Source of the DNA: Mongoliibacter ruber
Lineage (GTDB): Bacteria > Bacteroidota > Bacteroidia > Cytophagales > Cyclobacteriaceae
DNA: 64,000 bases
Assembly: GCF_003003005.1 (NCBI RefSeq)
Contig: NZ_PVTR01000011.1
Coordinates: 62,001-126,000, forward strand
Reading direction: 5' to 3'
The position numbers were made by a program, and so were the translations under genes. Below the pieces are notes generated by a model. The model did not search any database. It was not told where the DNA came from and worked only from the letters and a program-made list of their open reading frames with translations. Below are positions 45,148-54,144 of the stretch, one piece after another. The stretch's first letter is position 1, and each line of letters begins with the position of its first letter.

Positions 45148-48100
45148 ATGAGCGAAGAAAAAAAAGATAAAAAAGGAGTCATCCGAGAGTTTGGGCTGAG
45201 TTCACTCTCTGTCAATAACCAAACCTCTGTGGTGATATTGGTGCTCATCATTTCGGTATTGGGAATGTTGGCCTATAGGACAATGCCTAAGGAAAGTTTT
45301 CCGGAAATTGTAATCCCCACGGTCTATGTAGGGACTTCATATCCGGGAAATTCCCCTGTGGACATGGAAAACCTCATCACACGGCCTATTGAAAAGGAGT
45401 TGAAATCCATCAATAATGTCAAAAGTATCAAATCTACCTCTGTGCAGGATTTCTCATCGATCGTGATGGAGTTCAATCCGGGAGTGGAGATTTCGAAAGC
45501 GCTTCAAGATGTCAAAGATGCGGTAGATAAGTCCAAAAGTGAATTGCCTACCGATTTGGATAGAGACCCGGACGTGTTGGAGATCAACACCTCTGATTTC
45601 CCGATCATGAACATCAATATCTCCGGGAATTATTCAGAACAGGAGCTAAAGAAATTTGGTGAATTTTTGGAAGATGAGATTGAGAAACTTCCTGAAGTTT
45701 CCAAAGCGGAACTCAGGGGAACTGTGGAGAGAGAAATAAGAGTAGATGCTGATATCTATAAAATGGAAGCTTTGGGCGTGGCATTCAGTGATATTTCTGA
45801 TGCCATCTCCCAGGAGAACGTGACCATTTCTGGAGGGAATATCCTTTCAGGTGAATTCAGACGCTCATTGAGGATCACAGGTGAATTTGATCATCCTGAT
45901 GAGCTCAAGGATATCATCATCAAGACCGAAGAAAACAGGATCGTGTACTTGGCCGATGTCGCTGAGGTATCTGATACATATAAGGAAAGAACCAGTTATG
46001 CCAGAAGCAATAAACTTCCCGTTGTCACTGTCAATGTGGTCAAAAGAAGTGGGGAAAACTTACTTGCAGCTTCTGATAAGATCAAAGAGATCATTTCTGA
46101 TGCTAAAATTAACCGTTTTCCTGATGATTTAGAGATTTCCATTACCAATGATCAATCCAAACAGACACGTTCCCAGGTAAATGACTTGGAAAACTCCATC
46201 ATTTTCGGTGTGATTCTGGTCGTATTGGTTTTGATGTTTTTCTTAGGATTCAGGAATGCCTTGTTCGTGGGGATTGCCATTCCTCTGTCCATGTTTATTT
46301 CCTTTTTGGTGCTCAATGCATTGGGGATCACATTGAATCTAATGGTGCTTTTTGCATTGATTCTTGCTTTGGGCATGTTGGTGGATAATGGTATCGTAGT
46401 GGTGGAAAATGTCTACCGATTGATGCAGGAAGGCAAGTCAGCAGTCAGGGCAGCCAAGGAAGGAGTAGGAGAGGTGGCATGGCCGATTATTACCTCTACC
46501 GCTACCACATTGGCGGCATTTATGCCATTGGCATTTTGGGATGACTTGATAGGGGAGTTCATGAAATACCTTCCAATTACCTTGATCATCGTTTTATCCT
46601 CATCGCTTTTCGTGGCATTGGTTGTCAATCCTGTATTGACTTCCTTGCTGATGAAGGTCCAGGATGTGGATAAGGAAAAGCCTAAAAAGAAAGCTCTTTT
46701 GGTTGCGCTATTCCTTATGGTAATGGCAGGAATCAGTTACTTGGCAGGTTCCATCACCTTTGGAAATCTCTTTGCATTGGCTTCATTGCTGACCGCTTTC
46801 AATGTGTTAGTGATGAGAAAAGCCATCAGGTGGTTTCAGAATGTGTTTTTGGTGAATTTGGAAAACTTATATGAGACAACATTGAAATTTGCCTTAAGAG
46901 GCAAAAAGCCATATTTGTTTTTTGGAGGTACTGTCCTTTTGTTAGTCCTTAGTGTGGTATTATTGGGTATACGGTCTCCGAAAGTACTTTTCTTCCCTGA
47001 TAATCAGCCTGCATTGGTCAATATCTTTATCGAAAATCCAATTGGGACAGATACTGAGGCGACCAATACATTTATGAAGCAGATGGAGAATGACTTGGCC
47101 GATGTATTGGAGCCTTATTCAGATATCATAGAAGCTGTCATTACTCAGGTAGGTGAAGGTACAGGTGATCAGATGTCAAGTATGGGCAATACACCTACGC
47201 CACATAAAGCAAAAGTGACCATTAGCTTTGTGGAGTATCAATACAGACAGGGAGTGAACACCAACAAAATCATGGAGGAAATGCGTGAGTTGGTAGAGAA
47301 GTACCCTGGAGTATTGGCTACAGTGGATAAACAAACGAATGGACCTCCTGTAGGTAAGGCCGTCAACATTGAAGTAAGTGGTGAGAATTTCGAAGAATTG
47401 ATTGCTTACACCACGAGATTCAGAGAATTTTTATCCAATTCAAATGTTCCTGGTATAGAGGAGTTGAAATCTGATCTGGAATTGGGTAGTCCTGAGGTGG
47501 TCTTGAATATCAATAGAGAAACTGCCAGGAGATTTGGGCTTTCCACCTCTACCATTGCCAATGAATTGCGTACGGCGCTTTTTGGTCTTGAGGTGTCCAA
47601 ATACAAAGAAGGAGAAGATGATTATCCTATTCAGCTTAGATTGAAAGATGAGCAAAGGTATGATATGACCTCTTTGATCAATAAGAAAATCAATTTCAGA
47701 GACAAATTCGGTAATAAGAAAGAAGTGCCAATTTCAGCTGTAGCAGAATTGGAATATGGTTCTACTTATGGTTCTGTTAAAAGAAAGGATTTGGATAAAG
47801 TAATCACGATATTCTCCAATGTCACGGATGGCTACAACCCAACCGAAATCAATAACCAATTGAAGGCGCTCAGCGCGGAATTTGAAGAGCAGGATGGTAT
47901 TACGGTTAAGTTTACCGGTGAACAAGAAGAGCAGGCAAAATCTACTGAGTTTTTGATGCGAGCACTCTTTATCGCGGTGTCGGTGATATTCCTGATCATT
48001 GTAGCTCAGTTTAATTCTGTAACTACACCATTTATCATCATGGCTTCGGTAGTTTTGAGTACTATTGGTGTATTCTTGGGGTTGTTGATATTCAATATGG

Positions 48101-48555
48101 ATTTCGTAGTCATCATGACTGGGATCGGTATCATATCTCTAGCTGGTGTGGTGGTGAACAATGCCATTGTACTGATTGATTACACCAATTTGGTCAGGGA
48201 AAGAAGAAGAGAAGAACTCAATATCCAAGAAGATGAATATTTACCATACAATGAATTGTTGGACAGTATTGTATTGGGTGGAAAGACGAGGCTTAGACCA
48301 GTACTTTTGACTGCCATTACTACAGTACTTGGATTGATTCCATTGGCTATTGGTATGAATATTAATTTTGCAACATTGCTCAGTTCGTTTGATGCCCAAT
48401 TCTATGTGGGAGGAGATAATGCAGATTTTTGGGGGCCGATGGCATGGACTGTAATATTTGGGTTAACCTTTGCTACTTTCCTTACGTTAGTCATCGTACC
48501 TGTCATGTATTTAATGGCAGATAAATTAAACATGTTGATTCGTAGAATGAAGTAG
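45148..48555 (+). CDS. RND efflux transporter permease with extra membrane segments
   Basis: A 1135-residue proton-driven pump of the HAE1 group. After a short charged N-terminus (EEKKDKKGVIREFG), TM1 is at about 27-45. The TM4 aspartate lies in LILALGMLVDNGIVVVENV, and GIISLAGVVVNNAIVLIDY is the TM10 counterpart, with an asparagine where many pumps have lysine. Between TM6 and TM7 (about 513-560) are two additional hydrophobic stretches (LLVALFLMVMAGISYLAG and LFALASLLTAFNVLVM) in place of the usual cytoplasmic helix. They explain much of the extra length over AcrB. It closes the tetR-led operon and is followed by a strong terminator. Confidence 0.95.
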   Translation: MSEEKKDKKGVIREFGLSSLSVNNQTSVVILVLIISVLGMLAYRTMPKESFPEIVIPTVYVGTSYPGNSPVDMENLITRPIEKELKSINNVKSIKSTSVQDFSSIVMEFNPGVEISKALQDVKDAVDKSKSELPTDLDRDPDVLEINTSDFPIMNINISGNYSEQELKKFGEFLEDEIEKLPEVSKAELRGTVEREIRVDADIYKMEALGVAFSDISDAISQENVTISGGNILSGEFRRSLRITGEFDHPDELKDIIIKTEENRIVYLADVAEVSDTYKERTSYARSNKLPVVTVNVVKRSGENLLAASDKIKEIISDAKINRFPDDLEISITNDQSKQTRSQVNDLENSIIFGVILVVLVLMFFLGFRNALFVGIAIPLSMFISFLVLNALGITLNLMVLFALILALGMLVDNGIVVVENVYRLMQEGKSAVRAAKEGVGEVAWPIITSTATTLAAFMPLAFWDDLIGEFMKYLPITLIIVLSSSLFVALVVNPVLTSLLMKVQDVDKEKPKKKALLVALFLMVMAGISYLAGSITFGNLFALASLLTAFNVLVMRKAIRWFQNVFLVNLENLYETTLKFALRGKKPYLFFGGTVLLLVLSVVLLGIRSPKVLFFPDNQPALVNIFIENPIGTDTEATNTFMKQMENDLADVLEPYSDIIEAVITQVGEGTGDQMSSMGNTPTPHKAKVTISFVEYQYRQGVNTNKIMEEMRELVEKYPGVLATVDKQTNGPPVGKAVNIEVSGENFEELIAYTTRFREFLSNSNVPGIEELKSDLELGSPEVVLNINRETARRFGLSTSTIANELRTALFGLEVSKYKEGEDDYPIQLRLKDEQRYDMTSLINKKINFRDKFGNKKEVPISAVAELEYGSTYGSVKRKDLDKVITIFSNVTDGYNPTEINNQLKALSAEFEEQDGITVKFTGEQEEQAKSTEFLMRALFIAVSVIFLIIVAQFNSVTTPFIIMASVVLSTIGVFLGLLIFNMDFVVIMTGIGIISLAGVVVNNAIVLIDYTNLVRERRREELNIQEDEYLPYNELLDSIVLGGKTRLRPVLLTAITTVLGLIPLAIGMNINFATLLSSFDAQFYVGGDNADFWGPMAWTVIFGLTFATFLTLVIVPVMYLMADKLNMLIRRMK

Positions 48556-48592
48556 CATGATTAAATAAAGGTTGGTGGTTTTTAAATGTGTA

Positions 48593-48622
48593 AACCCTTG
48601 AGGCTCTACCTCAAGGGTTTTT
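48593..48622 (+). terminator. Terminator of the second efflux operon
   Basis: AACCCTTGAGG (48593-48603) pairs with CCTCAAGGGTT (48609-48619), followed by T-rich sequence. Confidence 0.88.
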
Positions 48623-48681
48623 TAATGTCCTATGATATCCAAAATTCCAATTGGTATGCTCAGAGGGCTACATTTATTTCG

Positions 48682-48689
48682 TATTTTTG
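48682..48689 (+). promoter_or_regulatory. Bacteroidetes -7 promoter element (TAnnTTTG)
   Basis: TATTTTTG, 22 bp before the UpxY-like start codon. The -33 element is not clear. Confidence 0.4.
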
Positions 48690-48711
48690 AAATCAAAATT
48701 ATCTGAGAAAC

Positions 48712-49212
48712 ATGAATGATTTACAGTGGTTTGTCATGTACACTACTTCAAGAGCTGAAAAGAAAGTTGCGCAGCGCTTGAGAGAAAAAGGACTGGAAGT
48801 GTACCTGCCGATGGTGGAAGAATTGAGACAATGGTCTGATAGAAAAAAGAAAGTGCAAAAGGCATTATTCAACGGCTACCTTTTTGTGAAAACCTCCAAA
48901 ACCAATTTGTGGGAAGCCTTGCAGGTTCCCGGTGCTGTGAAGTTTGTGCATTTTGCGGGCGAGCACGCGACTGTCAGACAGACTGAAATAGATACTATCC
49001 AAAGGATTTTAGAAACTGGTGTAGCGGTAGAAACCGACAATTCCGAAATAGAAAGTGGGGAGCAGGTGAAAATTCTGGGTGGTCCACTTGAAGGTATGGA
49101 AGGAGAATGTGTCAACAAAGGAAATAAAGATTACTTTATCATTCGTGTGCCCGGAATTCATCAAAATGTGATGGTCAATATACCAAGGAAGTATCTGGAG
49201 GTGATAGGGTAG
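48712..49212 (+). CDS. UpxY/NusG-like transcription antiterminator
   Basis: A 166-residue NusG paralogue. The NGN domain (about 5-100) begins QWFVMYTTSRAEKKVAQRL and contains VYLPMVEELRQWSDRKKKVQKALFNGYLFVK, the RNA-polymerase-binding part (by position 30-60). A C-terminal KOW domain (about 112-164) has ESGEQVKILGGPLEGMEGE. In Bacteroidota, UpxY proteins are specialised elongation factors that let polymerase read through long surface-polysaccharide operons, usually as their first gene. Here no glycan operon follows; the next gene is a small unknown. It is therefore an orphan, or it serves distant targets. Confidence 0.9.
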   Translation: MNDLQWFVMYTTSRAEKKVAQRLREKGLEVYLPMVEELRQWSDRKKKVQKALFNGYLFVKTSKTNLWEALQVPGAVKFVHFAGEHATVRQTEIDTIQRILETGVAVETDNSEIESGEQVKILGGPLEGMEGECVNKGNKDYFIIRVPGIHQNVMVNIPRKYLEVIG

Positions 49213-49261
49213 GGATGAATTGGAAAGGGAGAGTTTTTCCTGACATAGGTTATAATCTTCG

Positions 49262-49309
49262 TTTCTAAACTTTCAAATTTTTTTCTTGGTATCCCAGTGT
49301 CAAAGTCAA
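49262..49309. repeat. Imperfect ~47-bp direct repeat, copy A
   Basis: It contains CTTTCAAATTTT, then a variable middle and CCCAGTGTCAAAGT. It matches the block at 50260 with about four fifths identity by eye. Confidence 0.7.
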
Positions 49310-49384
49310 ATTGTTATTATTGAATTATTTTATTAGTTTTAATACAAATAACATTTTTAATTCAATTTAAGATAGATCAAGATC

Positions 49385-49801
49385 ATGTTCATTATTTTAA
49401 TTGTCATACTTGCATTAAATGATCCAATTTTGGAAGGAAGGTGGATTATAGAAAGGTTTATAAGTTTTGAAAATATAATTGCATCAAAAAATTTTCAAAA
49501 CATGGACAATGAGCAACAAATAAGAGCATTAAAAATGTATGATTTGTACATGGAACGTGTTGATTTAAATTTTAAAAGTGATACCGTTTATTTCAAGGAT
49601 TTAAAAAACGAAGAAATTATTGACAAAATAGGGCTTTGGTATATTATTCAGGATACTTTGGTTATTAACGATCTGGAAAAAATAGCTACTTACAAATACT
49701 TTATTGAATCATACTCAAATTGTGATTTGCATTTAAAACCAATACTTCCTGGAAACCTAGTAAGTAAAAGTGGAAGTACTTTTAAGAAAGAAGAATGTTA
49801 A
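49385..49801 (+). CDS. Small protein of unknown function
   Basis: A 138-residue frame I cannot assign. It starts with a short hydrophobic segment (MFIILIVILAL, about 1-11), too short for a confident signal peptide, then DPILEGRWIIERFISFENI, which resembles the opening of lipocalin-like stress domains (EGRW), and a strand-rich remainder (DTVYFKD, GLWYIIQDTLVIND). Base composition is more AT-rich than neighbouring genes, and the gene is bracketed by imperfect direct repeats at 49262 and 50260, so it may be a recent arrival. A lipocalin-type lipid-binding role is a weak guess. Confidence 0.55.
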   Translation: MFIILIVILALNDPILEGRWIIERFISFENIIASKNFQNMDNEQQIRALKMYDLYMERVDLNFKSDTVYFKDLKNEEIIDKIGLWYIIQDTLVINDLEKIATYKYFIESYSNCDLHLKPILPGNLVSKSGSTFKKEEC

Positions 49802-50377
49802 TAGCAATTTGAAATATATAAGATTGCAGACAGTTCAAATGATACTAACCTACTTTTTCCTGACCTCGATACAGGGATATCCACATGGTAATCTGAAAAT
49901 TTTGAAATTAGTGTATACTATATAGCGTGAGTTGTTTAAATCCTGGAACATAGAGGGAAATAATTTACCACAAAAATAAGCAAAAGTCACAAAAGCTATT
50001 GAAGGCAGTCTTTTTCCCGGAATATTAATCTAATTTTCAAAACTGTAAAAATTTGTAATTCAATATAATTCATGGCAGGACCCTAAAGTGTCCGGTACTT
50101 CGGTCTTCCGTCTTGCCTGTGATAGGATATAGGGTTACTGGCAAAGAAGCGTACATTCAAAATAGTATTTATTCTTTTGTTTTCTTTATCACTTTGTGGT
50201 TGAAAATTCCCTAAGGACTGCCAAAAGACTAACTTTGATCTTAAAAACAAAAACTATTATCTAAAACTTTCAAATTTTCTTATGAGTACCCAGTGTCAAA
50301 GTTAAGGCGAATAAGCTTACCTAAGAGATAAACAATAACCATATCCAATCTGATGTCTTATATCCTATGAAACTAAT
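49802..50377. other. AT-rich intergenic region with decayed repeats
   Basis: This 576-bp stretch has no believable gene. It contains a repeat-like phrase TTTACCACAAAAATAAGC, a GC-richer segment (GTCCGGTACTTCGGTCTTCC, near 50088-50107) and the second copy of the direct repeat at 50260-50306. No tRNA or strong hairpin was seen. Confidence 0.5.
50260..50306. repeat. Imperfect ~47-bp direct repeat, copy B
   Basis: Same orientation as the block at 49262, about 1 kb away; it shares CTTTCAAATTTT and CCCAGTGTCAAAGT. Confidence 0.7.
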
Positions 50378-51076
50378 TCACCTCTTTTTTCTTGCCAAAA
50401 ATCTTTTATAAACAATCTGGGCTTGGGCCAAATGATCTCCAAACCTGTTAAAGTTTTCATTGCCGTCAATATTGTCAGAGAAGGTGAAAAGCATCGTTCC
50501 TTCCAAAGCAATATCAGATAAGTCTCCAAGTCTGAAACTGATCCCGGCCCTGAAGGGAACATACCCTGTTGTTACATTGGCTCTGGTAAACTGAGCATCT
50601 GGCTCCAATGAAAAAGCTTCTTTTCTTTCCACATGCATTACCCCAATCCCTAGACCAGAATATAGGTTGACCCATGACCTGTTCATATGATTGATATAAG
50701 GGAAAAGATAAAATATAGGCATCACATCTGCATGGTAAGCTTCTCCTGAAAATTGGAAAGCACTTCCATAAAGATTCCAGTGATCTTGTACCTTTTGAGA
50801 TGGATTTCCACCGCTTTCAAGCCATTGAATACCCGCTGTGGCTTTCAAACCCCAATGCGGATGGAATCTTTTGGTGTAAGAAATAGAGGCCGCCGGATTC
50901 CAGGGAAAGTTGAAAGATCTATACGCGCCACCATTGTCGGCATAGATGAATGAGGGTCCTATCCCAATAGATAGCACCTCTGTTTTCGGTATTTTTTCTT
51001 TGTAAAAGTTCTGTGCATCCACGCTACACACTAAAAAGAAAAATAGGGCTGCCAGTAAAATTGTTTTTGTATTCAT
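50378..51076 (-). CDS. Outer-membrane beta-barrel protein
   Basis: A 232-residue exported protein with signal peptide about 1-21 (CSVDAQ). The mature part has regularly spaced amphipathic strands with aromatic ends: LSIGIGPSFIYAD, AASISYTKRFHPHWGLKATAGIQWL, VNLYSGLGIGVMHVERK, RAGISFRLGDLSDIALEGTMLFTF and a closing AQIVYKRFL. This is the look of a small OmpA/OmpW-type or DUF6089-like barrel. The C-terminal lysines after the last strand (ARKKR) are not typical of barrel ends. The role is unknown. It stands alone on the minus strand. Confidence 0.8.
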   Translation of the reverse strand: MNTKTILLAALFFFLVCSVDAQNFYKEKIPKTEVLSIGIGPSFIYADNGGAYRSFNFPWNPAASISYTKRFHPHWGLKATAGIQWLESGGNPSQKVQDHWNLYGSAFQFSGEAYHADVMPIFYLFPYINHMNRSWVNLYSGLGIGVMHVERKEAFSLEPDAQFTRANVTTGYVPFRAGISFRLGDLSDIALEGTMLFTFSDNIDGNENFNRFGDHLAQAQIVYKRFLARKKR

Positions 51077-51216
51077 CGTATATTATCAAACATCTAAATC
51101 AATCATCAGCCACAAAAGTGCCAACTTGGCCGTGATAAATGAATTAAGCTCAAAAATGTATCTAAAGTCTTTATTATGGTAATTTTTGACAATTTTAATT
51201 AAAATTATAGTAAAAT

Positions 51217-51411
51217 TCAATCTTCGTTTAATGTTTTGTGTATCTCTTCTTCAGTTTTTCTAAGTTTTTCTTTACACTTTTTTACCAGTAAAGAAGCTTC
51301 CTTAACCAATTCGGATAGCTCGTCCATTCCCTTTTCACCACTTTCTAACTGCTCTACGATTTCTTCTATTCTTGAAACCGCATCATCATAGCTGTTTGCT
51401 TTATTTTCCAT
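51217..51411 (-). CDS. xseB: Exodeoxyribonuclease VII small subunit
   Basis: A 64-residue helical protein, the normal XseB size, with the family pattern YDDAVSRIEEIVEQLESGEKGMDELSELVKEAS, in which the E-G-E turn joins two helices (positions 8-40). XseB binds along the large subunit to form the nuclease that degrades single-stranded DNA. Its start overlaps the end of xseA by 11 bp, which suggests tight coupling. A weak palindrome (AATTTTAATTAAAATT, 51191-51206) just downstream may serve as the operon end. Confidence 0.92.
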   Translation of the reverse strand: MENKANSYDDAVSRIEEIVEQLESGEKGMDELSELVKEASLLVKKCKEKLRKTEEEIHKTLNED

Positions 51412-52717
51412 GTTTCTCTACTTTATTGATTGTACTTGATATTTTTTCACTCTTTGTAAATGTCATCAGTTCTTTTCCCGGTTCAGGCTGAGTCAAGTGT
51501 AACGGAATGCCCCCAATTTCAGATCTTGTATATCCTTTTTGGAAAAAACTTTCAGGATTCAACGTCCTGATATCTTTTTCCAATTGGTCAAGACGCGTCT
51601 GTGCTTTTTGTAGTTTGGTATTGACAGTTGATTTCAGGGCTTTTCCATAATTGTCCAATTTCAATTTTTCAAATGAAATCAAATGCCTTGACTTCGATAG
51701 AAGCTGCTCCTTCTTATGATCAAGAAAATGATGCTGTTGTTGTAAGGTTGCTCTTGTTGCCAATTGGAGCCTTGACATGAGTTGGGATAGATTTCCTTCT
51801 TCCCTTTTTAGAATCAGCTGAGAATGCCTGTCAATCCCTTTGAGTAGGGTGATAAGGTTTTCTTCGAAGGCTTGAAATCCCGAAAGGATAAATTCGGCAG
51901 CAGCAGTTGGTGTTTTCATCCTTGTATGTGCCACCAAGTCAGCGATTGTTTCGTCCCTTTCGTGCCCTATGCCTGTGATGACTGGTATTTTGCTGTTTGC
52001 AATGCTTATTGCCAAGCCATAATCGTCAAAGCAATCCAAATCCAATTGTGCACCACCACCTCTGATGAGCACAATGGCATCATATTTTTTCTGAACCAAG
52101 TCAATTTCAATGCTCTCAAATGCTTTTTTTAGTGTCGCTGAAGCTTCAGCACCTTGTAGTGTTGCTTGGTATAGTGTGTGTTCAATGCGGTAGCCGAACC
52201 TATTATGATCGATTTGGTTGGTGAAATCACCATAACCTGCTGCAGTTACAGAACTGATGACAGCGATTTTTTGAGGTACTGTTGGAAGCTTTAAGCCTTT
52301 GTTGATGTCCATCATTCCCTCTCGGTGTAGTCTATCTATCACCTCCTGCCTTTTTCGCGCCCTTTCCCCCAATGTAAAATTTGGGTCAATATCTTTCACA
52401 TTGAGGCTAAATCCATACAGTTCATGAAAAGTCACTGATACCAAGGCCAATACTTTCATTCCTGATTTTAATTGCTGGCCTGTAGCTTCAAAGAATTTCC
52501 CTGAGATAGTTCTGTAGGCATAGACCCAACAGTTGGCACGGGTTTTTGCAACTATCTTGTTCCCGCTTTTTTCTACCAAGTCCATGTAGGCATGTCCTTG
52601 GGTGCCAAAATTCAATTGGGCAATTTCCGCAATCACCCAATAATGAGGCTCAAGATACCTGTCCACCGTATCCCTTATAATTTCATTGAGAGCTAAAAGT
52701 GAAATGGGCTGCGACAT
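51401..52717 (-). CDS. xseA: Exodeoxyribonuclease VII large subunit
   Basis: The 438-residue catalytic subunit degrades single-stranded DNA from both ends to oligonucleotides in repair. The N-terminal OB-fold domain (about 1-100) has HYWVIAEIAQLNFGTQGHAYMDLVEK (by position 23-48). The catalytic domain contains IAVISSVTAAGYGDF, IVLIRGGGAQLDLDCFDDYGLA and VITGIGHERDETIADLVAHTRMKTPTAAAEFI, the strongest family signature (by position 255-287). A long coiled coil (about 290-390) binds XseB. It is longer at the N-terminus than some relatives, but no alternative start is needed. It is the first gene of the two-gene operon. Confidence 0.96.
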   Translation of the reverse strand: MSQPISLLALNEIIRDTVDRYLEPHYWVIAEIAQLNFGTQGHAYMDLVEKSGNKIVAKTRANCWVYAYRTISGKFFEATGQQLKSGMKVLALVSVTFHELYGFSLNVKDIDPNFTLGERARKRQEVIDRLHREGMMDINKGLKLPTVPQKIAVISSVTAAGYGDFTNQIDHNRFGYRIEHTLYQATLQGAEASATLKKAFESIEIDLVQKKYDAIVLIRGGGAQLDLDCFDDYGLAISIANSKIPVITGIGHERDETIADLVAHTRMKTPTAAAEFILSGFQAFEENLITLLKGIDRHSQLILKREEGNLSQLMSRLQLATRATLQQQHHFLDHKKEQLLSKSRHLISFEKLKLDNYGKALKSTVNTKLQKAQTRLDQLEKDIRTLNPESFFQKGYTRSEIGGIPLHLTQPEPGKELMTFTKSEKISSTINKVEKHGK

Positions 52718-52732
52718 AATGATTTGTTCTTT

Positions 52733-52778
52733 TCAAATTTAAAAATAACCCTTCAGGCTCAATTTGCTAGCCTGAAGG
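52733..52778 (-). terminator. Terminator of the ligA-dapA operon
   Basis: CCCTTCAGGCT (52748-52758) pairs with AGCCTGAAGGG (52768-52778). On the minus strand it is followed by TTATTTTT, and it begins 9 bp after the dapA stop. Confidence 0.82.
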
Positions 52779-52786
52779 GGTGTTAC

Positions 52787-53644
52787 TTATTTGATCATAT
52801 TGGCCTGGATGTTTTCTTTTAGACCTTTAGAAGCTTTTACCAAGGGAAGCCTTACAGCATCTCCACAGATTCCCAAAAGATTCATCAGACATTTAAGTCC
52901 TACGGGATTGCTTTCCTCATACATATATGGATTGATATCCAACAACTTAAATGCAGCCTCTTTGGACTTTTCAGGAGTTCCATGACAGATGATTTTGAAA
53001 AGTCCCGGATAAGCATTTGCCAATACTGAAATCACACCTGAACCTCCGATCACATTCATGGAGGGAGTAAGGATATCATCTCCAGAAATCAGAAGAAAAT
53101 CTTCAGGCATTTTGGAAGCAATTCTCATGCATTGAGACAAGTCCCCGCTTGCCTCTTTCATGCCAATGATGTTTAGGTGCTGGGCCAAGCTAAGTGTAGT
53201 CTGATAAGATACATTAGACATGGTTCTTCCAGGCACATTGTATAAGATGACAGGTACCGGACTGGCATCTGCAATGGCGGTATAATGTGCAAGAATCCCG
53301 GCCTGACTCGGTTTGTTGTAATAGGGGCTGACCGATAGGATTGCATCTATGCCTGCAAAATCCGTTGTTGCGATTTCTTCAAGTACGGATTGGGTGTTGT
53401 TACCACCGAGACCATATACGATGGGTAGACGGCCTGCGTTGTACTCGAGAGCAGCCTTCAGCACCGCAGTTTTTTCATTTTTACTCAGTGTAGCACTTTC
53501 TGCTGTGGTACCTTGCACTACCAGATAATCAGCCCCCCCTTCAATGACATGGTTGATTACCCTTTTGAGGCCATCAAAGTCTATGGATAAATCTTCGTGA
53601 AAAGGAGTGATAAGGGCGACACCTGTGCCTTTGAACTTTAACAT
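52787..53644 (-). CDS. dapA: 4-hydroxy-tetrahydrodipicolinate synthase
   Basis: This enzyme condenses pyruvate with aspartate semialdehyde, the first committed step of lysine and diaminopimelate synthesis. The 285-residue TIM barrel has all landmarks: the paired threonines T46-T47 in VQGTTAES, the proton-relay tyrosine Y135 in LYNVPGR and the Schiff-base lysine K163 in IIGMKEASGD. The start at 53644 overlaps the preceding gene by 7 bp. It is the last gene in a minus-strand operon with ligA and the DUF6913-like gene, and a terminator follows directly. Confidence 0.96.
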   Translation of the reverse strand: MLKFKGTGVALITPFHEDLSIDFDGLKRVINHVIEGGADYLVVQGTTAESATLSKNEKTAVLKAALEYNAGRLPIVYGLGGNNTQSVLEEIATTDFAGIDAILSVSPYYNKPSQAGILAHYTAIADASPVPVILYNVPGRTMSNVSYQTTLSLAQHLNIIGMKEASGDLSQCMRIASKMPEDFLLISGDDILTPSMNVIGGSGVISVLANAYPGLFKIICHGTPEKSKEAAFKLLDINPYMYEESNPVGLKCLMNLLGICGDAVRLPLVKASKGLKENIQANMIK

Positions 53645-54144
53645 GCTTCTTTGATTTTTTTAAGGTAATCTATAAGGTGATGAACATTGCTTTTGAGATC
53701 ATCACTTTCAGCTGTCAGCATCAGGTCTAGATATGGCTTATTTTCTTCTGAGAAAAGACCTATGGTAAACCCACTCTGATTTTGGAGGAGCAAATAACGT
53801 AAATAAGGATTAAGCTTTAAAGAAGGGATAAGAATAAAATCCATTTTTTCGAGTAAAAACTCATTGAAATATTCGGAAGGCAATGCCAACCAATTGAAGT
53901 TTTTGTGAGAAATACCTTCAACCATCCTGTTTTCCTCTTCAGTGTAGAAAAGGCCGATGATTCTTACTTTATACCCCCATAGATCTCTTAAAAGTTCTTT
54001 GGTAATCAGAAAGTCTTCCTCTGAATTGGATAAAACACCTACGCACTTAAACTCCTGGGGAACCTGAATGTCTCTTTTAGGTAGATTTTTGAGTAGTTTG
54101 TCGAGTTGCCATTCTATCAGAATGTCTTTGAGCCATTTCATCAT
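53638..54144 (-). CDS. DUF6913-like protein of unknown function
   Basis: A 168-residue cytosolic protein. Residues 30-90 form an alternating beta/alpha region (FKCVGVLSNSEEDFLITKELL...YKVRIIGLFYTEEEN) and 95-165 continue with FNWLALPSEYFNEFLLEKMDFILIPSLKLNP. There is no signal peptide and no catalytic motif I know. Its conserved place between ligA and dapA in related bacteria (recalled, not tested) is the reason for the DUF6913 label. It overlaps ligA by 4 bp (ATGA) and dapA by 7 bp, so all three are translationally coupled. The function is unknown. Confidence 0.7.
   Translation of the reverse strand: MMKWLKDILIEWQLDKLLKNLPKRDIQVPQEFKCVGVLSNSEEDFLITKELLRDLWGYKVRIIGLFYTEEENRMVEGISHKNFNWLALPSEYFNEFLLEKMDFILIPSLKLNPYLRYLLLQNQSGFTIGLFSEENKPYLDLMLTAESDDLKSNVHHLIDYLKKIKEAC

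Noticed and set aside
49802-50377. Possible tRNA or small RNA gene
   Set aside because: I could not find a cloverleaf, a conserved T-loop or a strong promoter-terminator pair.
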